The notes: generated from the sequence alone by a model not told the origin. A stretch of DNA of 64,000 nucleotides from Asterella californica (GCA_036924285.1 JAYKYS010000002.1:2356001-2420000); one strand, 5' to 3'; shown: positions 20,090-33,544, counted from the stretch's first letter. Translations and numbers: made by a program.

Positions 20090-22251
20090 TTGATGGAGAA
20101 CCTCAACACTGAGTTCCAGCGTTTAAGACATTTGTGGCAAAGAGCTTTCCGATGTTAATATCAGTGGGGGGTTACATAATTCACCAGATCCATCCGCTGG
20201 TCCAGTTCCACTCGATAACAGCTGCTATTACTGTACTTGAACTCTGGTAATGGTGAATTAACGCCTGCGTATAATGACAAGTCAGTTATAAATGTTTTTG
20301 GGATTTCCGATCTCGTATGAAAGTTTTAGATACAGACCATGCAGAAAACGAGTTACTAATCAGTCATCCCGTGCTGCTCACGTCGTCTTACATGCGAACT
20401 TTTATCGTGTATCAGTGTGTGGTGTTCCTTACTTCCAGTTTAAGCACAAATCGTATTATTGAACGACTCACTGCTTAAGAGTCTCTGTTCGGTTGTTCTG
20501 AGGCGCTCACAGTCATCATCGTCAGGCAACTGGAACTGATCTACCGATTTTCAGAGCGTGGCTTGACGTGTAGGATTCTGCAGGTCGTAACCATGAGTTT
20601 GTTGATGCTGTGTCACAGCGAGCAAAGTGATCCAACAACTCCCACGAGCTGAATGATAAGCATCCGGACAAGCTGTTGCAATTCAGAGACGGCCATATTC
20701 ACCACTGCCGAAGCAACTTCCAGTGAACGAAACGACAGAGTGGTCACTCCCCCATCCCTTCAAACAGTTATGTAGTACTTCGGAAGTCTCGTTCAACTGT
20801 ACCTGTAGGTCATGTTCGTGCTCTGTAGTAGTTGCTACATTTGCTCTACAGTAGTTTCAGTTATCAGAGCATGACATTTAGGAACGGGATGATACTGAAT
20901 GCTAGAGCGGATGGTCTTGCATATCACGCTTACGTTATCCCATTCAGTTGTACCAGTGAATTGCATGGAACCCCAACTCGGAGACTGGACTGAATATCTC
21001 GTATGTTGTTGAGGAGACTAGGCCGAGCAGATTATCCCAACAAGCACCTAAAGCTTCTCGTTTTGTTTGGAAAGCTATCATTGGGAAAACCCGAATCCTT
21101 GGGATTTTGTTGCGTCATGGAACAGAAAACAGTTCCCTGAGGAGATAATGATCCAGAACATGGCTGTTCGTCAAACTCAAGAGGTGGAGAGCCTTAGCCT
21201 GAAGCCATCATTTCTTTCTTGATAAACGTTCCAAGTGTATAACTACTAAGTGCCACCAAGAATATACATACTAAGTTCGTTATATATCAGCTGTTAAGTA
21301 TGAGTCTGAATCAGCTGTCAGCACATGAGACTAATGTCGTTACTGCAAAGCTCCGTAGGTCATGATCACGAGTCCATGAAGGTCCTACTCAACCTGCTAG
21401 GTTTCTCGAGTTTTCGTCAGTCCTGCAAAAGTTCGAGCTCTCCTCGAGATTTTGCACTGCTGAAGGAGTTCATGCAGGGGATCACAAATTACAGTCAAAG
21501 CTGATATGCATGGCTGATGACTTTTCCTTCTTCTAACTATCGGTTTTAAGCCACATACCACCTGCAATACCATATTCCGAAGAACGCGCGAAGACTTATG
21601 TTCCTCGAACAGAGCTTAATTTAAGACTTAGTCTCCACAGTCAACAGAACTCTACGGTTCAAGCACGACAGCCTCGGTTAATGTCGTTAGCATTCCGAAA
21701 TTGGCAATTACCAGATGTGTACTCAAAACAAACTAATAGCGAATTGCTGACCTCGAGGTCAACGTGAAATTCGGGGTTTCAAGGGTCATAGAACGTTCAG
21801 ACTGCAGAGCACATAAGAAAACATTCTCTGTTTTAAAATCCCGTTACTCCCTTTAAGTTAGCATTCTCTCTTGCTCTTTGCTGTCCATGAGTACACAGCT
21901 CAGCTTGAAAATGTTACTACTCGGTTATGCCTGGCCTCACTATGCACATCTCATCGTCAGAGAGTGACACGAAGCAGAGTTGGAAAAAGCGCTGATCATG
22001 AAATAGACCAGTTGTTACTCAGTGTAAGGAGCAGGAGGTATTGAAGCCGAGCTTCCCATCGACATGGTCTGAAAGTCACCAAGTTTTATATGAACACTTC
22101 TCCGGAAACTGCATCTCGTTGTTTCTGAAAGCTTTGTAACAACAACATATACTAGTCGGAACCCTTCCCTAATCTTGAATTCAGTGCCATGATAAGCAGA
22201 ACGCTGTCAGTCTGATGAGTTTACTTACCGAATTAGATTCTCCAAACTCAG
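20090..22251. other. unassigned stretch, no gene recognised
   Basis: There is no ORF with a recognisable domain, no LTR-like termini and no RNA gene. Composition is mixed (about equal bases), unlike the AT-rich DNA farther right, so it may be a heavily decayed element. Confidence 0.4.
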
Positions 22252-22287
22252 ATCCCTAGGCTAGCATTTCACTGCTAGCCTAGGGAT
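22252..22287. repeat. perfect hairpin, 15-bp stem, 6-nt loop
   Basis: ATCCCTAGGCTAGCA (22252-22266), loop TTTCAC, exact reverse complement (22273-22287). It is the longest perfect stem in the window, in non-coding DNA. Confidence 0.92.
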
Positions 22288-25200
22288 AGCACATATTGTA
22301 TCCTTTGTATCCATCTGTAATATTTCCCCATTAAAGTTCGACCTAATGCTTGTCCTTAAATCTGTACTTTCGCCGATCGTGTGCGCTTTGTGATCGTGAG
22401 AGACTTCCTTGCGAAGTGCCAGTGCTGTCAAAAACTTAAGTCAATACATGGATGTTGCTATCCGAACGCCTTTGGCATCTGAGGCTACTATCAAACGAGG
22501 CTAAAAGATAAGGTTTCTCCGTTTGGGGGTTATGATCTTGCATGAGAGTTCGGTGTACTGTACTCTCAGGAACACGATTGAGTCCTCCTTCCACAAGCAA
22601 CTTTCAACTCATGTGAAAATTACTGTGGGTGTGTTGTACAAGTTAAAGCGACTTCGTAGATAGAGGCCAAGAGCAGCAAGGGACACGTGACTTAATTAGC
22701 TAGAAAGAGTGAAGGTAGCAGCAATCGATGAGAAACCAAGGGACTGTGTCACTAGTGGCCATACACACAGGCAAGAAACTTTGCTTACTGCTTACAGACC
22801 ATTGGAGTAAGGGTATTGGTTGTACTTGCACCATTTTCACGTGGTAAACTTTTCTTCTTTTCTTTTGTCAGCTGTATCTAGACTATGTAGGTGTTGTTTT
22901 CTGGGTGACAACAGTAAAATCACTTCAATTCGCTCAATTTCAATCAATGAGTTAATAGTTCCATATATATTTCATATTCACTCATTCGTCGGACAATCAT
23001 ACGTACATGTGAATGGCTCAACCTAGCTGGGACCACAGATAAAGTACATAAAGGAACTTTCCAAAGAGAATAAGAGAGTAGATAAGAAATCCAATTGAAG
23101 ATGCTTCAGAACAAGATTGATAAAACATGCTGCAGACTGTAAACTCCCTATGTTCATATTCCCTATGTTCAAAGTGTTAACTTCTATTAACGTGCTTGGC
23201 AGACCCAAACAACCTCTTGAATGAAGTGCTCACGAGGCAGTGACAGATCAAAAGTAATACAGAGAGGGTAAAACTGAAGAAGTAGAAGAACTGATATGAG
23301 AATCAAGATGAGTGAAACCGTTTCGATCACTGACAATGACACTGAAGATCAATCAATTCAAGCAGAGGAAGATGTGGAACACTTGAAGATGAACTGTAAC
23401 AGGACAAGGCTTCTGAATCTATGAGTATGTTGAATGGATCCACGGTTAGTGGTTTGATTTACATTTGGATGGATTTTTCAGACAGGGATACACACAATAA
23501 GTGGCGTTTGAAATGGAGAACAGACAAGGACTTTGAAACCAGACTCGTAGTCACGTGGGGGAGATCAGAGATATCGAAAATGACAGAAAGTGGAATGATG
23601 TAACTAACAGAACCGGGTTTGTATGGAGTAAATGGAACGCAGGCTGCAAGGATAAAATGATGTGCATGTCAAGAGCTCACTGACATTAGCGGATTGACTT
23701 GCTTTGACGCTGTTTGGTATTTTGAGTTCATGTTATAGCTGTCAGTATTGTATCTACTGATTTCCCTAATGCAATGACATTCCGAAGGACTTTGTTGACA
23801 GTCTAACCCTCTTTAGTGTATCTATCGGCTTGCTAATGCAACGATATTCTGACGGGATTACAAAGTTTTGAGTGTCCACGTTAGATGGTTCAGTAAGGAG
23901 AAAAGCTCTGTACAAGTATTTCACAGCCTCTGTCGCAACAATAGAGTTCGAAATGTATCGACCACTGTGAATCCCTCTTCGGCTTGGGGGCACAATGAGC
24001 ACCACAATTTCTCAACCCTCCATATCACTGCGCTACTCACGGTTCGTTCCTACTTCTGTATATATAGGCCGGCTGCCAAACTGACATGCCCATCTTGTTT
24101 TCAGTTTCTAGCTTCGATATCTTTGAACGAAACAGACTCATATATGTCTTCACTCCTCTTTAAGAATTGGACTATCTAAACTAAACTCTAAACTCTCTAA
24201 ATCGTCTCATGATCAGAGAAGTCATCTTGTTAAGTGTTCAGGAGGAGGTTCTTAACCTCCACGTCAGTTTTCGCTTAGAGATGTGTACTCGTGGATGTTA
24301 TTTGACTGGACGTGCGTAAGGTTTGACGCATGCAGTACTGTAACAACATACACGAGAGAGTCGAACGAAGGTTTCAGAAACAAAACTGGAGCTGAAGAGG
24401 AAGAGGTCAAAAGTTCGGCCTTCCTCCGGCATACCTTTCCCAAGCGTAGATGATCTACTCAGTCTTCTTCTCTTCTACTATCTCTAGACGAGTAACGAAG
24501 CAGCTAGCAGCAGGGAAGGAGTTGAAGGATTTATACGACATTTCCTTTCGGACTTGTATTGTCTTGTCAGTCGTTACTGCTTTGACGGAAGCAATTCACT
24601 TTTGAGTATAACTTAGTTCTATGTTTCTACTGTAGTAGCAATAATGGGCACTGCTGGGCTCTGCTGGTACTTGAGGGTTTCAGCTTCAAGCAGACCACGT
24701 ACACTGCTTCTACCGACGATTTCGACAAGTGCTCCGATGTAATTACCGTGCATTGCAGCGACGTTGTGTTTCCGACCACTTTAAGTGTGAATACAGCTTC
24801 ATGTCTAGAAAATCCACACAGAGAGGATGTCAAAACATGGTAATTCTCGTTTGCTATAGATGACTGATTAAGTTTCAGACCCTGAAAATTTCAATCATAT
24901 TAACATCTTCGAGAGACAAATAATCGCAGATGAACATGTACCATGAATTCTCTACTCCAAGATGATAAGTCTCGTTTGCTCTAATTCTACTCTTGGATTC
25001 CATCTCGGTGGGTGACTATCCTCCTGACAGGGCCTAATCATCCGCATCTTTACACACAGCGGAGACACACTCATTTCGGTTCTGTATTCTTCATCATGTA
25101 TCCTTCCATTTTCAACCAAGGCTTTGAATTCTTAAACTCTGTACCACTTCTTCCGCATTTTCCACCTTCACTTTGACTGTAAGAATGCCCCTGAGACAAC

Positions 25201-27269
25201 AAAACCTACGGTGATGATACACAACGTAGATTCTCACAACAGTGGAACAACTGTCAGTGATTCTTTCTTTTAAATCCTCCTATAAGATAAGAAATTCAGG
25301 TTTCACAGATCTGCTACTGCTGTACAGATGCTTGTGGACCACAAACATTTGTTCATCTCCCTCCTTTCAACCTTTCCTGCAGCATGTTACGTTACATTTT
25401 AGTATCTGTTAGAAAGTTGGTGTGAACCCCACGATGTAGATGCGTCAGTTGCTGATGTTACAAAAACCTCCATCCAGTAACGGCACCCGGCCACATGAAT
25501 GACGTAGAAGCCGAAAATCTCTACAACAAAACAGTTTCGAGCACTGAAGGGAAACCGGTACCTGTATTTTGATGGAGGGGGATGGACACGAAGAACGAAG
25601 GTGCTGCTATGCAGTACAAAAAGTTCATGCACATTGGGGGTGTAAAAGTTAAGAACCTTTTCAAATATTCGAGAGCCGCGGGAGTGAGTTCCGGCTTCGG
25701 CCAGACTGCGGCCGTTTTTTTAACGGCTATTCACTAGTTTCGTCCGCTTTCTTTTACAATGAATTTTTTGTTGTTCAGAGTAATTACGTTGAGTGTACAA
25801 ATGAAAAAATAATCAGTGATAAAATCTTGATGTTCAGTCACAGGCAGGCGCGACCCAGAATGAACCGCGGTTATACACAATCTTACCCGTGACAATTTTA
25901 CGACCAATCATCTCTTTACCGTTGAAGAATCTTTCCTCTGAACTTCGACACCCCTATTAGTTAACTCGGTGCTGTAAGACTTCTCACCCGTTGGAGGAAC
26001 ACTTCTAGAGATCACCAGTTCAATAGTGAGTGAAGCTTAAGAGAATGCTCGTGTACAGCTCAAGACCTTAAAAGGGATGATGTTGGCTGTTCTAAATGTC
26101 ATTAGAGGTCACATCTAATCACTGCGGAAGGTAGAAGACAAAATACGGAAGAGGAGAATTGTGGCAAGATTTTTCTGTGAGAGATACTGTGACAGGAGTT
26201 AGGTAAGTCATTTGAGGTGACAACAGTTGTTATCAATAGTATATTAACTCACGCTCTTTGTACAGTAGGTATGAGTAGAGATACTCTCTGTCTGTATCAT
26301 TTCTGAAGTCTAAGTAAAATGTGTAAATTTTATTTCAAGGTATTTCTATTTAAATTCTCCTTGTGATAAGTTCTAACAGGTTGATTCTATTATCCTTTCT
26401 AACCAGTTAGTAGTATTCTGTTTGGGAGATAAAATTCTCATATGCTGAGAGACTTGGAGTGCAATTTTAAATTAACACTAAAGACATGATGAATAATCTG
26501 CATGCAACCCGTCCTCCGTTGCCAAGATGGTGAAGAAGACTAGAAGCAAGAGGAGCGTTGGAGAAATTCGACTGTATTGAATGCTATGATGTTGTTTTTT
26601 GTTAAATATGATTTAGCTATGGGCTAGCAATATTCTAATGATTGCAGATGCACTTCTCGAAACTTCTTTGTACTATGTATTTTTCAAAATCAATATGATT
26701 TGTACGCTACATAGATCATTTTTCTTGGTAGGGTCCTCTTGTTATCATGGTTCTCGCAGTATGAATGTCACATTCACGTTTCTGAACTGTTTTCACCAAA
26801 GACATAGTAATTTCTCCCAGTTTCTTCGTACACGCTAGATTAAAAGAAAAGAGAACTATAAGGATGATGCAAACCTGGGAGTCTAGACGAGCATTAAGAC
26901 ACAACAGACAACGGATAAATTCGAAGGAAGGGTTTGGATATAAATAAACGTTTTTGCTTGTTTTCCTTAATATGCAATGCATACAAATATGCAAAGGTTT
27001 AATATTTATTATTAATGGATATGTTAGATAATATATTAATATTTAGATTAAATACAATTATTTTCGTTAACAAGTTGCCTCATTTGTAGTTCTTGCCATG
27101 AGTGAGTCTACGCTTCCTTTTATGGGATATGTTTGGATCTTTCTGCATCTCCAGTTCTGGCTATATGCTCTTTACATAGTCTAAAACTCAGGCCATGAGA
27201 ATAGAGACTTTCTTTGGAATTCTAACTATCCATTGTAAATATAATTGTATGCATACTACTATCTCAGCT
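22288..27269. other. unassigned stretch, no gene recognised
   Basis: ORFs reach only 60-103 codons and none shows a known motif. A segment at 23421-23603 is open but short. A small GGAGGTT/AACCTCC inverted repeat lies at about 24243-24260. Confidence 0.4.
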
Positions 27270-27275
27270 ATCGAA

Positions 27276-27449
27276 GATCGGTACCTCAGATGGTTGAGTT
27301 CCATGCCTCTAAGCGAAAGTTCTAGGGTTCAAACCCTCTTGCTCTCGGTTGGAGGTGCTGCAAAAAGCTGCTGTTGTGTGAATCTGGTCCGGGTACGCTG
27401 TGGGTACCCTTAAAAGACAGTCTGATGCCCCTTGAAGAGAAAAAAACGG
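27276..27449 (+). mobile_element. tRNA-derived SINE, different body
   Basis: A tRNA-like head carries a box-A-like TACCTCAGATGG (27282-27293) and a box B GGTTCAAACC (27326-27335), about 32 bp apart as in RNA polymerase III promoters. The head resembles the SINE at 51556. The body (GGTGCTGCAAAAAGCTGC... GGGTACGCTGTGGGTACCC) is different, so this is another subfamily. It ends in an A-rich stretch. It cannot be a functional tRNA: the arms do not pair well. Confidence 0.68.
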
Positions 27450-27771
27450 ACATGGTAAAGACTTTTACTCTATATAATAATCTGCAATCAACATCCTTCT
27501 ACTTGGAAGTAGTCTTGAAGAAAACGACTGATGCGCATACATTTGATAAAAAAGAAAAGATTATCACATTGAGAGACTGGAGTGAATACATATTTGCATA
27601 TGTGAAAGTCACAGCAGAAAACGACATTCTATCTGTAATTCTTTTCTTGCTGCAAAATATACGAGAAGCTATGCAAATGTGTAACAAAAACAAGTCGTTA
27701 TGCATCCAATGTGACTATGGGGTTATGCATTTGCTTCGATTGAGGAGGCAATTATGCAGAGGTTTAATTTA
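27450..27771. other. short unassigned stretch
   Basis: An open frame of 143 codons overlaps the SINE (27374-27805) and a 68-codon frame runs opposite. Neither has a known motif. Confidence 0.35.
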
Positions 27772-27805
27772 TTACCTAACCTTTCCTGCAGGAAGGGTTA
27801 GATAA
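27772..27805. repeat. imperfect hairpin with AAGGGTTAG motif
   Basis: 27772-27786 pairs with 27791-27805 at 13 of 15 positions around a TGCA loop. The right arm GGAAGGGTTAGATAA resembles the right arm of the hairpin at 39680-39719. Confidence 0.75.
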
Positions 27806-28525
27806 AAATTAAATGCACAGTAAATTAATATATAAATAATAGAGGTTCTCAGACTTGTATCTTTAGCAGCACCGCAGTCTTCTCCTGCCTTGTGGTTTAT
27901 ATCTAGGTTTTCTCATGTTTCTAGCATGCATTAACAGTTAATATTTATAGAATCTTTTGATTTTTTTCATCCACTCGAGTATATAATTTTTGTTTAACAT
28001 TTATATATTTTCTGATATCATTAAAGGAGAAAAAAATCCCCATAAGTTAATCGAGCATGCATATTCGGCTGTAGTTCACAATCGAGACTTGGATAATAAC
28101 TTGGATACTTTTTCGTAAACACTATAATGCAATATAGCATTTGGAATTCTTGTGAATTATGTCTTACTCACATCGCTGTTTCAAAAGAACAAAACCTTGT
28201 TTTCCTTAGAGATGCAGACTATATGTATTATCTGTTATGCTATATTGGATTTCATTCCAGAACTGGAGAAACGTTTTAAGATTGACAGTGTCATGTCCCT
28301 CTTTTAGTACGTGTACCTTACGGAACTTAAATTTTCATAAATATAATGCAAACACAGATTTTAGAAGTAGGATAATGTTATAAAATTTAATTATTTTATA
28401 TATTTAAATAATATATTTATTAATTCATGCTTTTAAAAGAATCAGCGCAAGGACATTGTCGTTTGTCTCTCAGACAGATTATTCCGACGGTTAAAACTTT
28501 TAGATGGCCGATTGAGAAGAAACTC
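27806..28525. other. AT-rich stretch, nothing recognised
   Basis: There is no ORF of note and no repeat with defined ends. Confidence 0.5.
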
Positions 28526-28555
28526 TTTCGGCTTTTTGTCGATAAAAAGCCGAAA
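28526..28555. repeat. perfect hairpin, 12-bp stem, 6-nt loop
   Basis: TTTCGGCTTTTT (28526-28537), loop GTCGAT, exact reverse complement AAAAAGCCGAAA (28544-28555). No transcript in the area suggests a terminator. Confidence 0.9.
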
Positions 28556-29089
28556 TGATGATGTATCTGTTAATTTTAGTAACAAAACCACTATCCGAGT
28601 GAAAGTAACAGAACTATTTACTGTCGCCGATCATTGCTTTTAGTTTATCATATTTAATTTTTTTATAAATTTGATATTTTCCAAAATAAGAATGAATTGG
28701 TTTTGAATTTTTATTATCAATATATATATAGCAAACTAATTTCTAGTACAAATCAAGTTGAATAAATATACATAGGTGTCGATATGAAAATTTCGAAAAT
28801 AAAACAAAATAAACTGATAATATATAGAAAAAAATAATAGAAAATATATTTACTGACACTTATATCTAGCCACTAGAATTGAGTTGTAAGATGCTCTCAG
28901 AACATGTTATAGTCTCCATGAAGAAAAAGAAAAGAAAAGCTTATGACTCACAAACGAGTGATTGATTTAGGTGTTTGAAAATAAATGTTGCTAGCATTCC
29001 AATCAAGAAGTGGCATTAAGAAGTAACAGGTGAGCATGAGCAGTTCATTTTCAAAGTAATTACAAAATCTAATACATAATCCACCTCTC
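28556..29089. other. AT-rich stretch, nothing recognised
   Basis: Very AT-rich with short runs such as TATATATATA; no coding potential. Confidence 0.5.
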
Positions 29090-29696
29090 TAATGACTGTT
29101 CATTGCTTCGGCTTCGGATTATGAAGTAATGCAATTAGTGGGCTTGAAGATGTACTTAACGTATCTCAGTAAATTCTCAAGCTCGTGTAATCTCATTATC
29201 TCCTTTCTAACTTAGAGTGAGAATTAAACATGATTGGAGTGTACTTTTGCATTCTTGGGGTTCCATTTCTCGACTCAGATGTTTTAGAATGGGTGTACTA
29301 TAGCCTTCATAGTATCTCATATTGCTCCTGTGACGGAAATGTTGTCCAATTTTTTAAAATCTTGACCACTCGATTCATATAGTAGATCTTAGGATATAAC
29401 CAAAACTCAATCCGTTGCACAAATCCGGTTTCAGCGAGATCTTACTCAGAGTCTTCACCATTCACGAAACCCAATTGGATTTCACAATGAAATATGTCTC
29501 TTCAAAAGATATTCACATTCATTGGTAATTAACACTACGAACAAGAGATCTTCTTTTCATGATCTACTATGAATGGCTTCCGATAGTGTCAGCAAAATAT
29601 AAAGATAGCCATTATAAAAAACAACAACAAACTTAGTGTCATTCTACTTTTCCTTTTCTTATTAAAAGAACGGTTCTTTTTGTCAAGAAAGGAGCA
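29090..29696 (+). pseudogene. possible copia RNase H remnant
   Basis: Plus-strand frames give LFIASASDYEVMQLVGLKM (about 29098-29154), which resembles the copia RNase H motif with Ser-x-Ala-Glu-Tyr. Some 300 bp later HHSRNPIGFHNEI resembles the His-x-Arg-x-x-x-Ile-x-x-x-His block. A purine tract AAGAAAGGAG follows directly before TGTTAAGCC. The order and spacing fit the 3' end of a copia element, but each match is weak and the frames are full of stops. Confidence 0.35.
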
Positions 29697-30170
29697 TGTT
29701 AAGCCCGCGGCACTAATATATTAATTAGACCAAAGGTTAGATTGAATTAGAAAGCGACAGTAAGTTCATAACATGAAACAAAAGAGGTAGTAGCTGATGT
29801 CTTTTATAATTAACAATTATTTCAGTATACTATGATCAGAGAAGAAGATAAGGTTTTGAAATGATCATGACGGTTGTCCCCTGCCAGGATAGCATTTCGG
29901 ATGGTTTTCTGGACAGCGGGGACGAGCTAAGAGAAGCCTCTTCCTTGCTTGGGCATGTGCAGTTAAAGTGACGAGTGCGTAGGGTGTAACAACCGAAAGT
30001 GGATAAGATTCGGTGTAGAACATAGAGAGATGCATGATTCCTGAGTTTTGACTGCAGAGAAAGTAAAAAGACAATTAGAAAGATAAGGATAGAACTTCTG
30101 ATGTAGATTGATTTGGTGGTGGTCGCAGGAGATTCTTGATTCACTTAATATACATAGACTCTCCTGAACA
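29697..30170 (+). repeat. possible copia 3' LTR
   Basis: The segment begins TGTTAAGCCC after a polypurine-like tract and could end at CTCCTGAACA, giving TGTT/AACA termini. No second copy is seen in the window, so the boundary is unproven. Confidence 0.3.
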
Positions 30171-31219
30171 GATTAACTTCAGTGGATAATATATTTGATT
30201 TTTGTTAATAGTAAATAAAATTTTATTAAATTTATTTTGAAATTTCTGATAAATATTAAATATTAATCGAGGAAATGAACCGAGAAAGAAAAAGGTCCCA
30301 TAAGACATTTGCAGGAAGCCTCACTTCAAGAGGTACAAGATCCTTTCACTAAATATATATTAATATAGTGTACATTTAATTTTTTACATAATCTTTTGGC
30401 AAGGAGGGTTAGATAATATGTTAAATCCATGTAATAAATTAATTCTGTGCATATTTATCTCCTAAATCTTTTGATGGAGGAAGTGAATATATTTATGAGT
30501 GCCTCACTCACTCACCAAGTCACTTGCATTGGCTAGAAGATGCTCTTTTGAGTATGATTTGCTATCCATTTCAAAACAGATTGTAAATACGATATCATAT
30601 ATAATTTATGTTTTGTTCTTCTCGTAAAATTGGAGAAGAATGATGCCCAACATGCAAATTTGTGAAAACTTGTATCATCTACGGACAAAAAGTAGAACTT
30701 CATATTGCTTCCTCTCAAGAACCCAAAATCTTATTATTTTTTCCAAGTTGTGTACATGTTGTGTTACATCTGAGCTCATAATGCTCAATGCATGTATCTC
30801 CTTCCTTGCACACCCTGGAAGTCCTGATCCTCTTCTGTCGTCTCTCAAAATCCGTATCCTTCCCCCTACCATGCTAGGTTTTGTCCTCCGCATCCAGACT
30901 ATATTAAAAAAAATATAACATCCAGTTGTAATCCTTATTCTCCAAATATACATATGTCTCTATGACTCATATCTTAAGCTGGAATAAACTTGACGGACTT
31001 GTCAGATAAGCATGTCTCTTAATCTTAGACTTTCGGCGTGTCAATCTTAACTATTAACTTCTTGCATGTAAAACATTAGTCTTAACTATTTTTGTGCAAA
31101 AAGTTAGGAAGGGTCTACTCAACATCTTTGATGATATCTTATTACTACATGATCTTAGAGCCACAACTTTTGATTGTTACAGTAAGCGGAGACATCCAAC
31201 ATATATAGTAAGTTCAAGA
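30171..31219. other. AT-rich stretch, nothing recognised
   Basis: There is no gene. A copy of the GGAGGGTTAGATAAT motif lies at 30403-30417. Confidence 0.45.
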
Positions 31220-31402
31220 GAATATTGTTCTCCGTCTCTAGACACAAGTGTCCAACATAATCTTCCAAAGTGGGGATCAACCTACTGAGTAAACCCTTGT
31301 GTGTGAATAATCTTGAGATCCGTCATAAGCTTTAAGAGAGATTTGAACCCAAGACCTCATGTTGTCAGGAAGCCTACGCTACCATCAACCCAAATTCCAC
31401 AC
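31220..31402 (-). mobile_element. tRNA-derived SINE, minus strand
   Basis: Read on the minus strand, GATGGTAGCGTAGGCTTCCT leads by about 30 bp to a box B TGGGTTCAAAT (31341-31351 region). This mirrors the head of the plus-strand SINE at 27276. The downstream body is different and its 3' end is not defined, so coordinates are approximate. Confidence 0.55.
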
Positions 31403-32684
31403 ACTCTCTTATTTTCTTTTCTTCTTTTACTATTTCTAAATCACATATGTCTCTCAATATAAATTTGTTTTTATGACTGAAGTCTCTAGGTTATACTATG
31501 TACTACAGTCTATACGCCCATGCATCAAGATCTTCACTCCATGCTCACATTTTCTGACATACAATTCTTTGAACTGCAATATACATCCATCTCTAAACTT
31601 GTACAACTTCGTCATTGCGATCTCGTTTTCTCAAGTTCAAATCTCATTCTGCTATGCTAATCATGCTCTACGAAATGATGACTTCATTTCTCGGAGGTCC
31701 AAATTTTTTCTCTATTAAGCTAAGTCATTGTTTAACCTAAGGTCTAGCTTAATCTAATATGCAACTAACTTGAGAACCTAAGATGTAGAGCTCTTGTCTT
31801 GAAAATCCATAACTACCAAATTTTCAACTTTCTCTTCACCTTCATATTTCACCATAGAGACGTTCCACGACAAGACACAAAACGACACCAGTTAGGTCCA
31901 TTCAATCTTTGGTCATAAAAGATTCTCGTAACTTTCATATAATTAGAGGTGGTAGATAAACGCTACAACCACTACTCATTCATAATCTATGTCATAAATG
32001 TGATCTCTTAAACATAGTTAACAACTTCTGAATAGGATGTCTACAAAATTTCTGCAGTCCTTGATACAATCTGACATTTCGGAATTATATATTTTCATTT
32101 GGAGCTTGTAATTTTTGTTACGATGAGAGGTTTGAATGACTCATCGATAAGAAATCAAAAATAAAACTGAATGACAATAGAGGCAATGACCAAAGAGTTC
32201 TAACAAATAGAATAATCATTTTGGTAAATCTATAACTTTTTTGATGGAGAAAATTATTCCATATCATTATTAGCAAAAAATCAAAACTATACGGATCAAC
32301 CATGCATTTCCTCCAACTTTGACTCGAGTCATGTTTACCATCTTGATGACACAACTGTCAACCGGATCAATGAATGTACAAGTGTCGTTGTAACCATTTC
32401 AAGTGGAGTCGTATGAAAGACCAACATACACAACAATAGTCATAAAATATCACAATTTCAAATTTAAAAAATCATAGAAGAACAATAGAACCAAGACAAA
32501 TGCACATTATACACAACTAGAATATAGAAATCACTTAGCACAATGTCAATCCACTCACCTCCTATGGGAGCATCGTTCAAGTTTGAAAATGTCGAATGAG
32601 TACTTCTGACTACATCTTTTCTTTCTTGATTGTCCATCGATCGAGTGACGTTTGAATCCACCCAATTTGTCGTCTTTGTCCACT
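31403..32684. other. AT-rich stretch, nothing recognised
   Basis: There are only short ORFs. A minus-strand open frame (32464-32760) overlaps the last exon of the candidate gene to the right and has no known motif. Confidence 0.4.
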
Positions 32685-33544
32685 CTAGAATCCATAAAAG
32701 TACTTTTGTGCTATAAGATGCAATCCTATATCTTGATAGATCGAATCTAGTTCCACACATAGTGCATCATGGTACATACGACACACAACATCGAGAATCT
32801 CATAATACACTTCATCTCTGTGGACAACCATACGAACTTGTGTTGACATGAGCAAGTAAACTTCAATTTCCAAGTCTAATGGATAGCCTTGATTGTTGGA
32901 GATAACAAGAGTTGATCAAATCTCGGGTTTGGACACTTCACCTTGAAGTCTTGGAAGAACTCCCTCAGTCAAGACAAAGATACAAATCCAACTCTCAAAA
33001 GATCCTCGACAAGTGTGGAATCCTCCCTTAACTCTCTCTCTCTCTTCAAACTCATCCTCATGCATTCTGATGTTCTCATGAACTGGATCTATAAGAACTT
33101 GAGAGTCGATTATTGTAGAAATAGATCCCAACACGTCATCCGACACCTATAGAATAGAACAAGTTCAAATAAGCATCTATATTGCTCAAGTACATTCTTA
33201 ACGAAATAAACTCAAAGTAAAGTCATGACAAAAGATGATGATAATACCATAACATCTAGTGCATGAAGAACAGCTGAATCCGTCACAAACTCATCATCAT
33301 CAACCTTTGCTGCAGGTGTTCCCAGATCACCCTCCTCTGGAATTACATCTAAAATTGACAATTGCACCTCAGCCTCTCTAGCCATTTGGTCAATGCGAAC
33401 ACGAGCAGTTGCAAAGCTCATGACAGTAGCATGCCCTGCACCTAAAAGTTGCATCAGCTGCACATATCGAGAGAATAACGACTCCGGGACTCTAATCATT
33501 TCACTCAGAGACCTCCGGACATCCTCTAGGTCTATGTCTATCAT
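32685..33544 (-). CDS. candidate three-exon hypothetical gene
   Basis: The minus strand allows a consistent gene model. Exon A is 33544-33248 (ATG start, 99 codons), exon B 33146-32942, exon C 32887-32685 with a stop. Both introns are GT-AG (101 and 54 nt), the phases agree, and the joined frame would be 234 residues. Exon A is acidic and reads like real protein (DLEDVRRSLSEMIRVPE, AREAEVQLSILDVIPEEGD). Exon C is also ordinary (VRMVVHRDEVYYEILDVV). I recognise no domain. The 54-nt intron is short for a plant, exon B is less convincing, and upstream exons may exist. It could equally be a decayed transposon protein. Confidence 0.33.

Noticed and set aside
27276..27449. Functional tRNA gene
   Set aside because: A and B boxes are present but the acceptor and anticodon arms do not pair; a SINE head fits better.
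28526..28555. Intrinsic transcription terminator
   Set aside because: Eukaryotic context, no upstream gene, and the T-run is inside the stem rather than after it.
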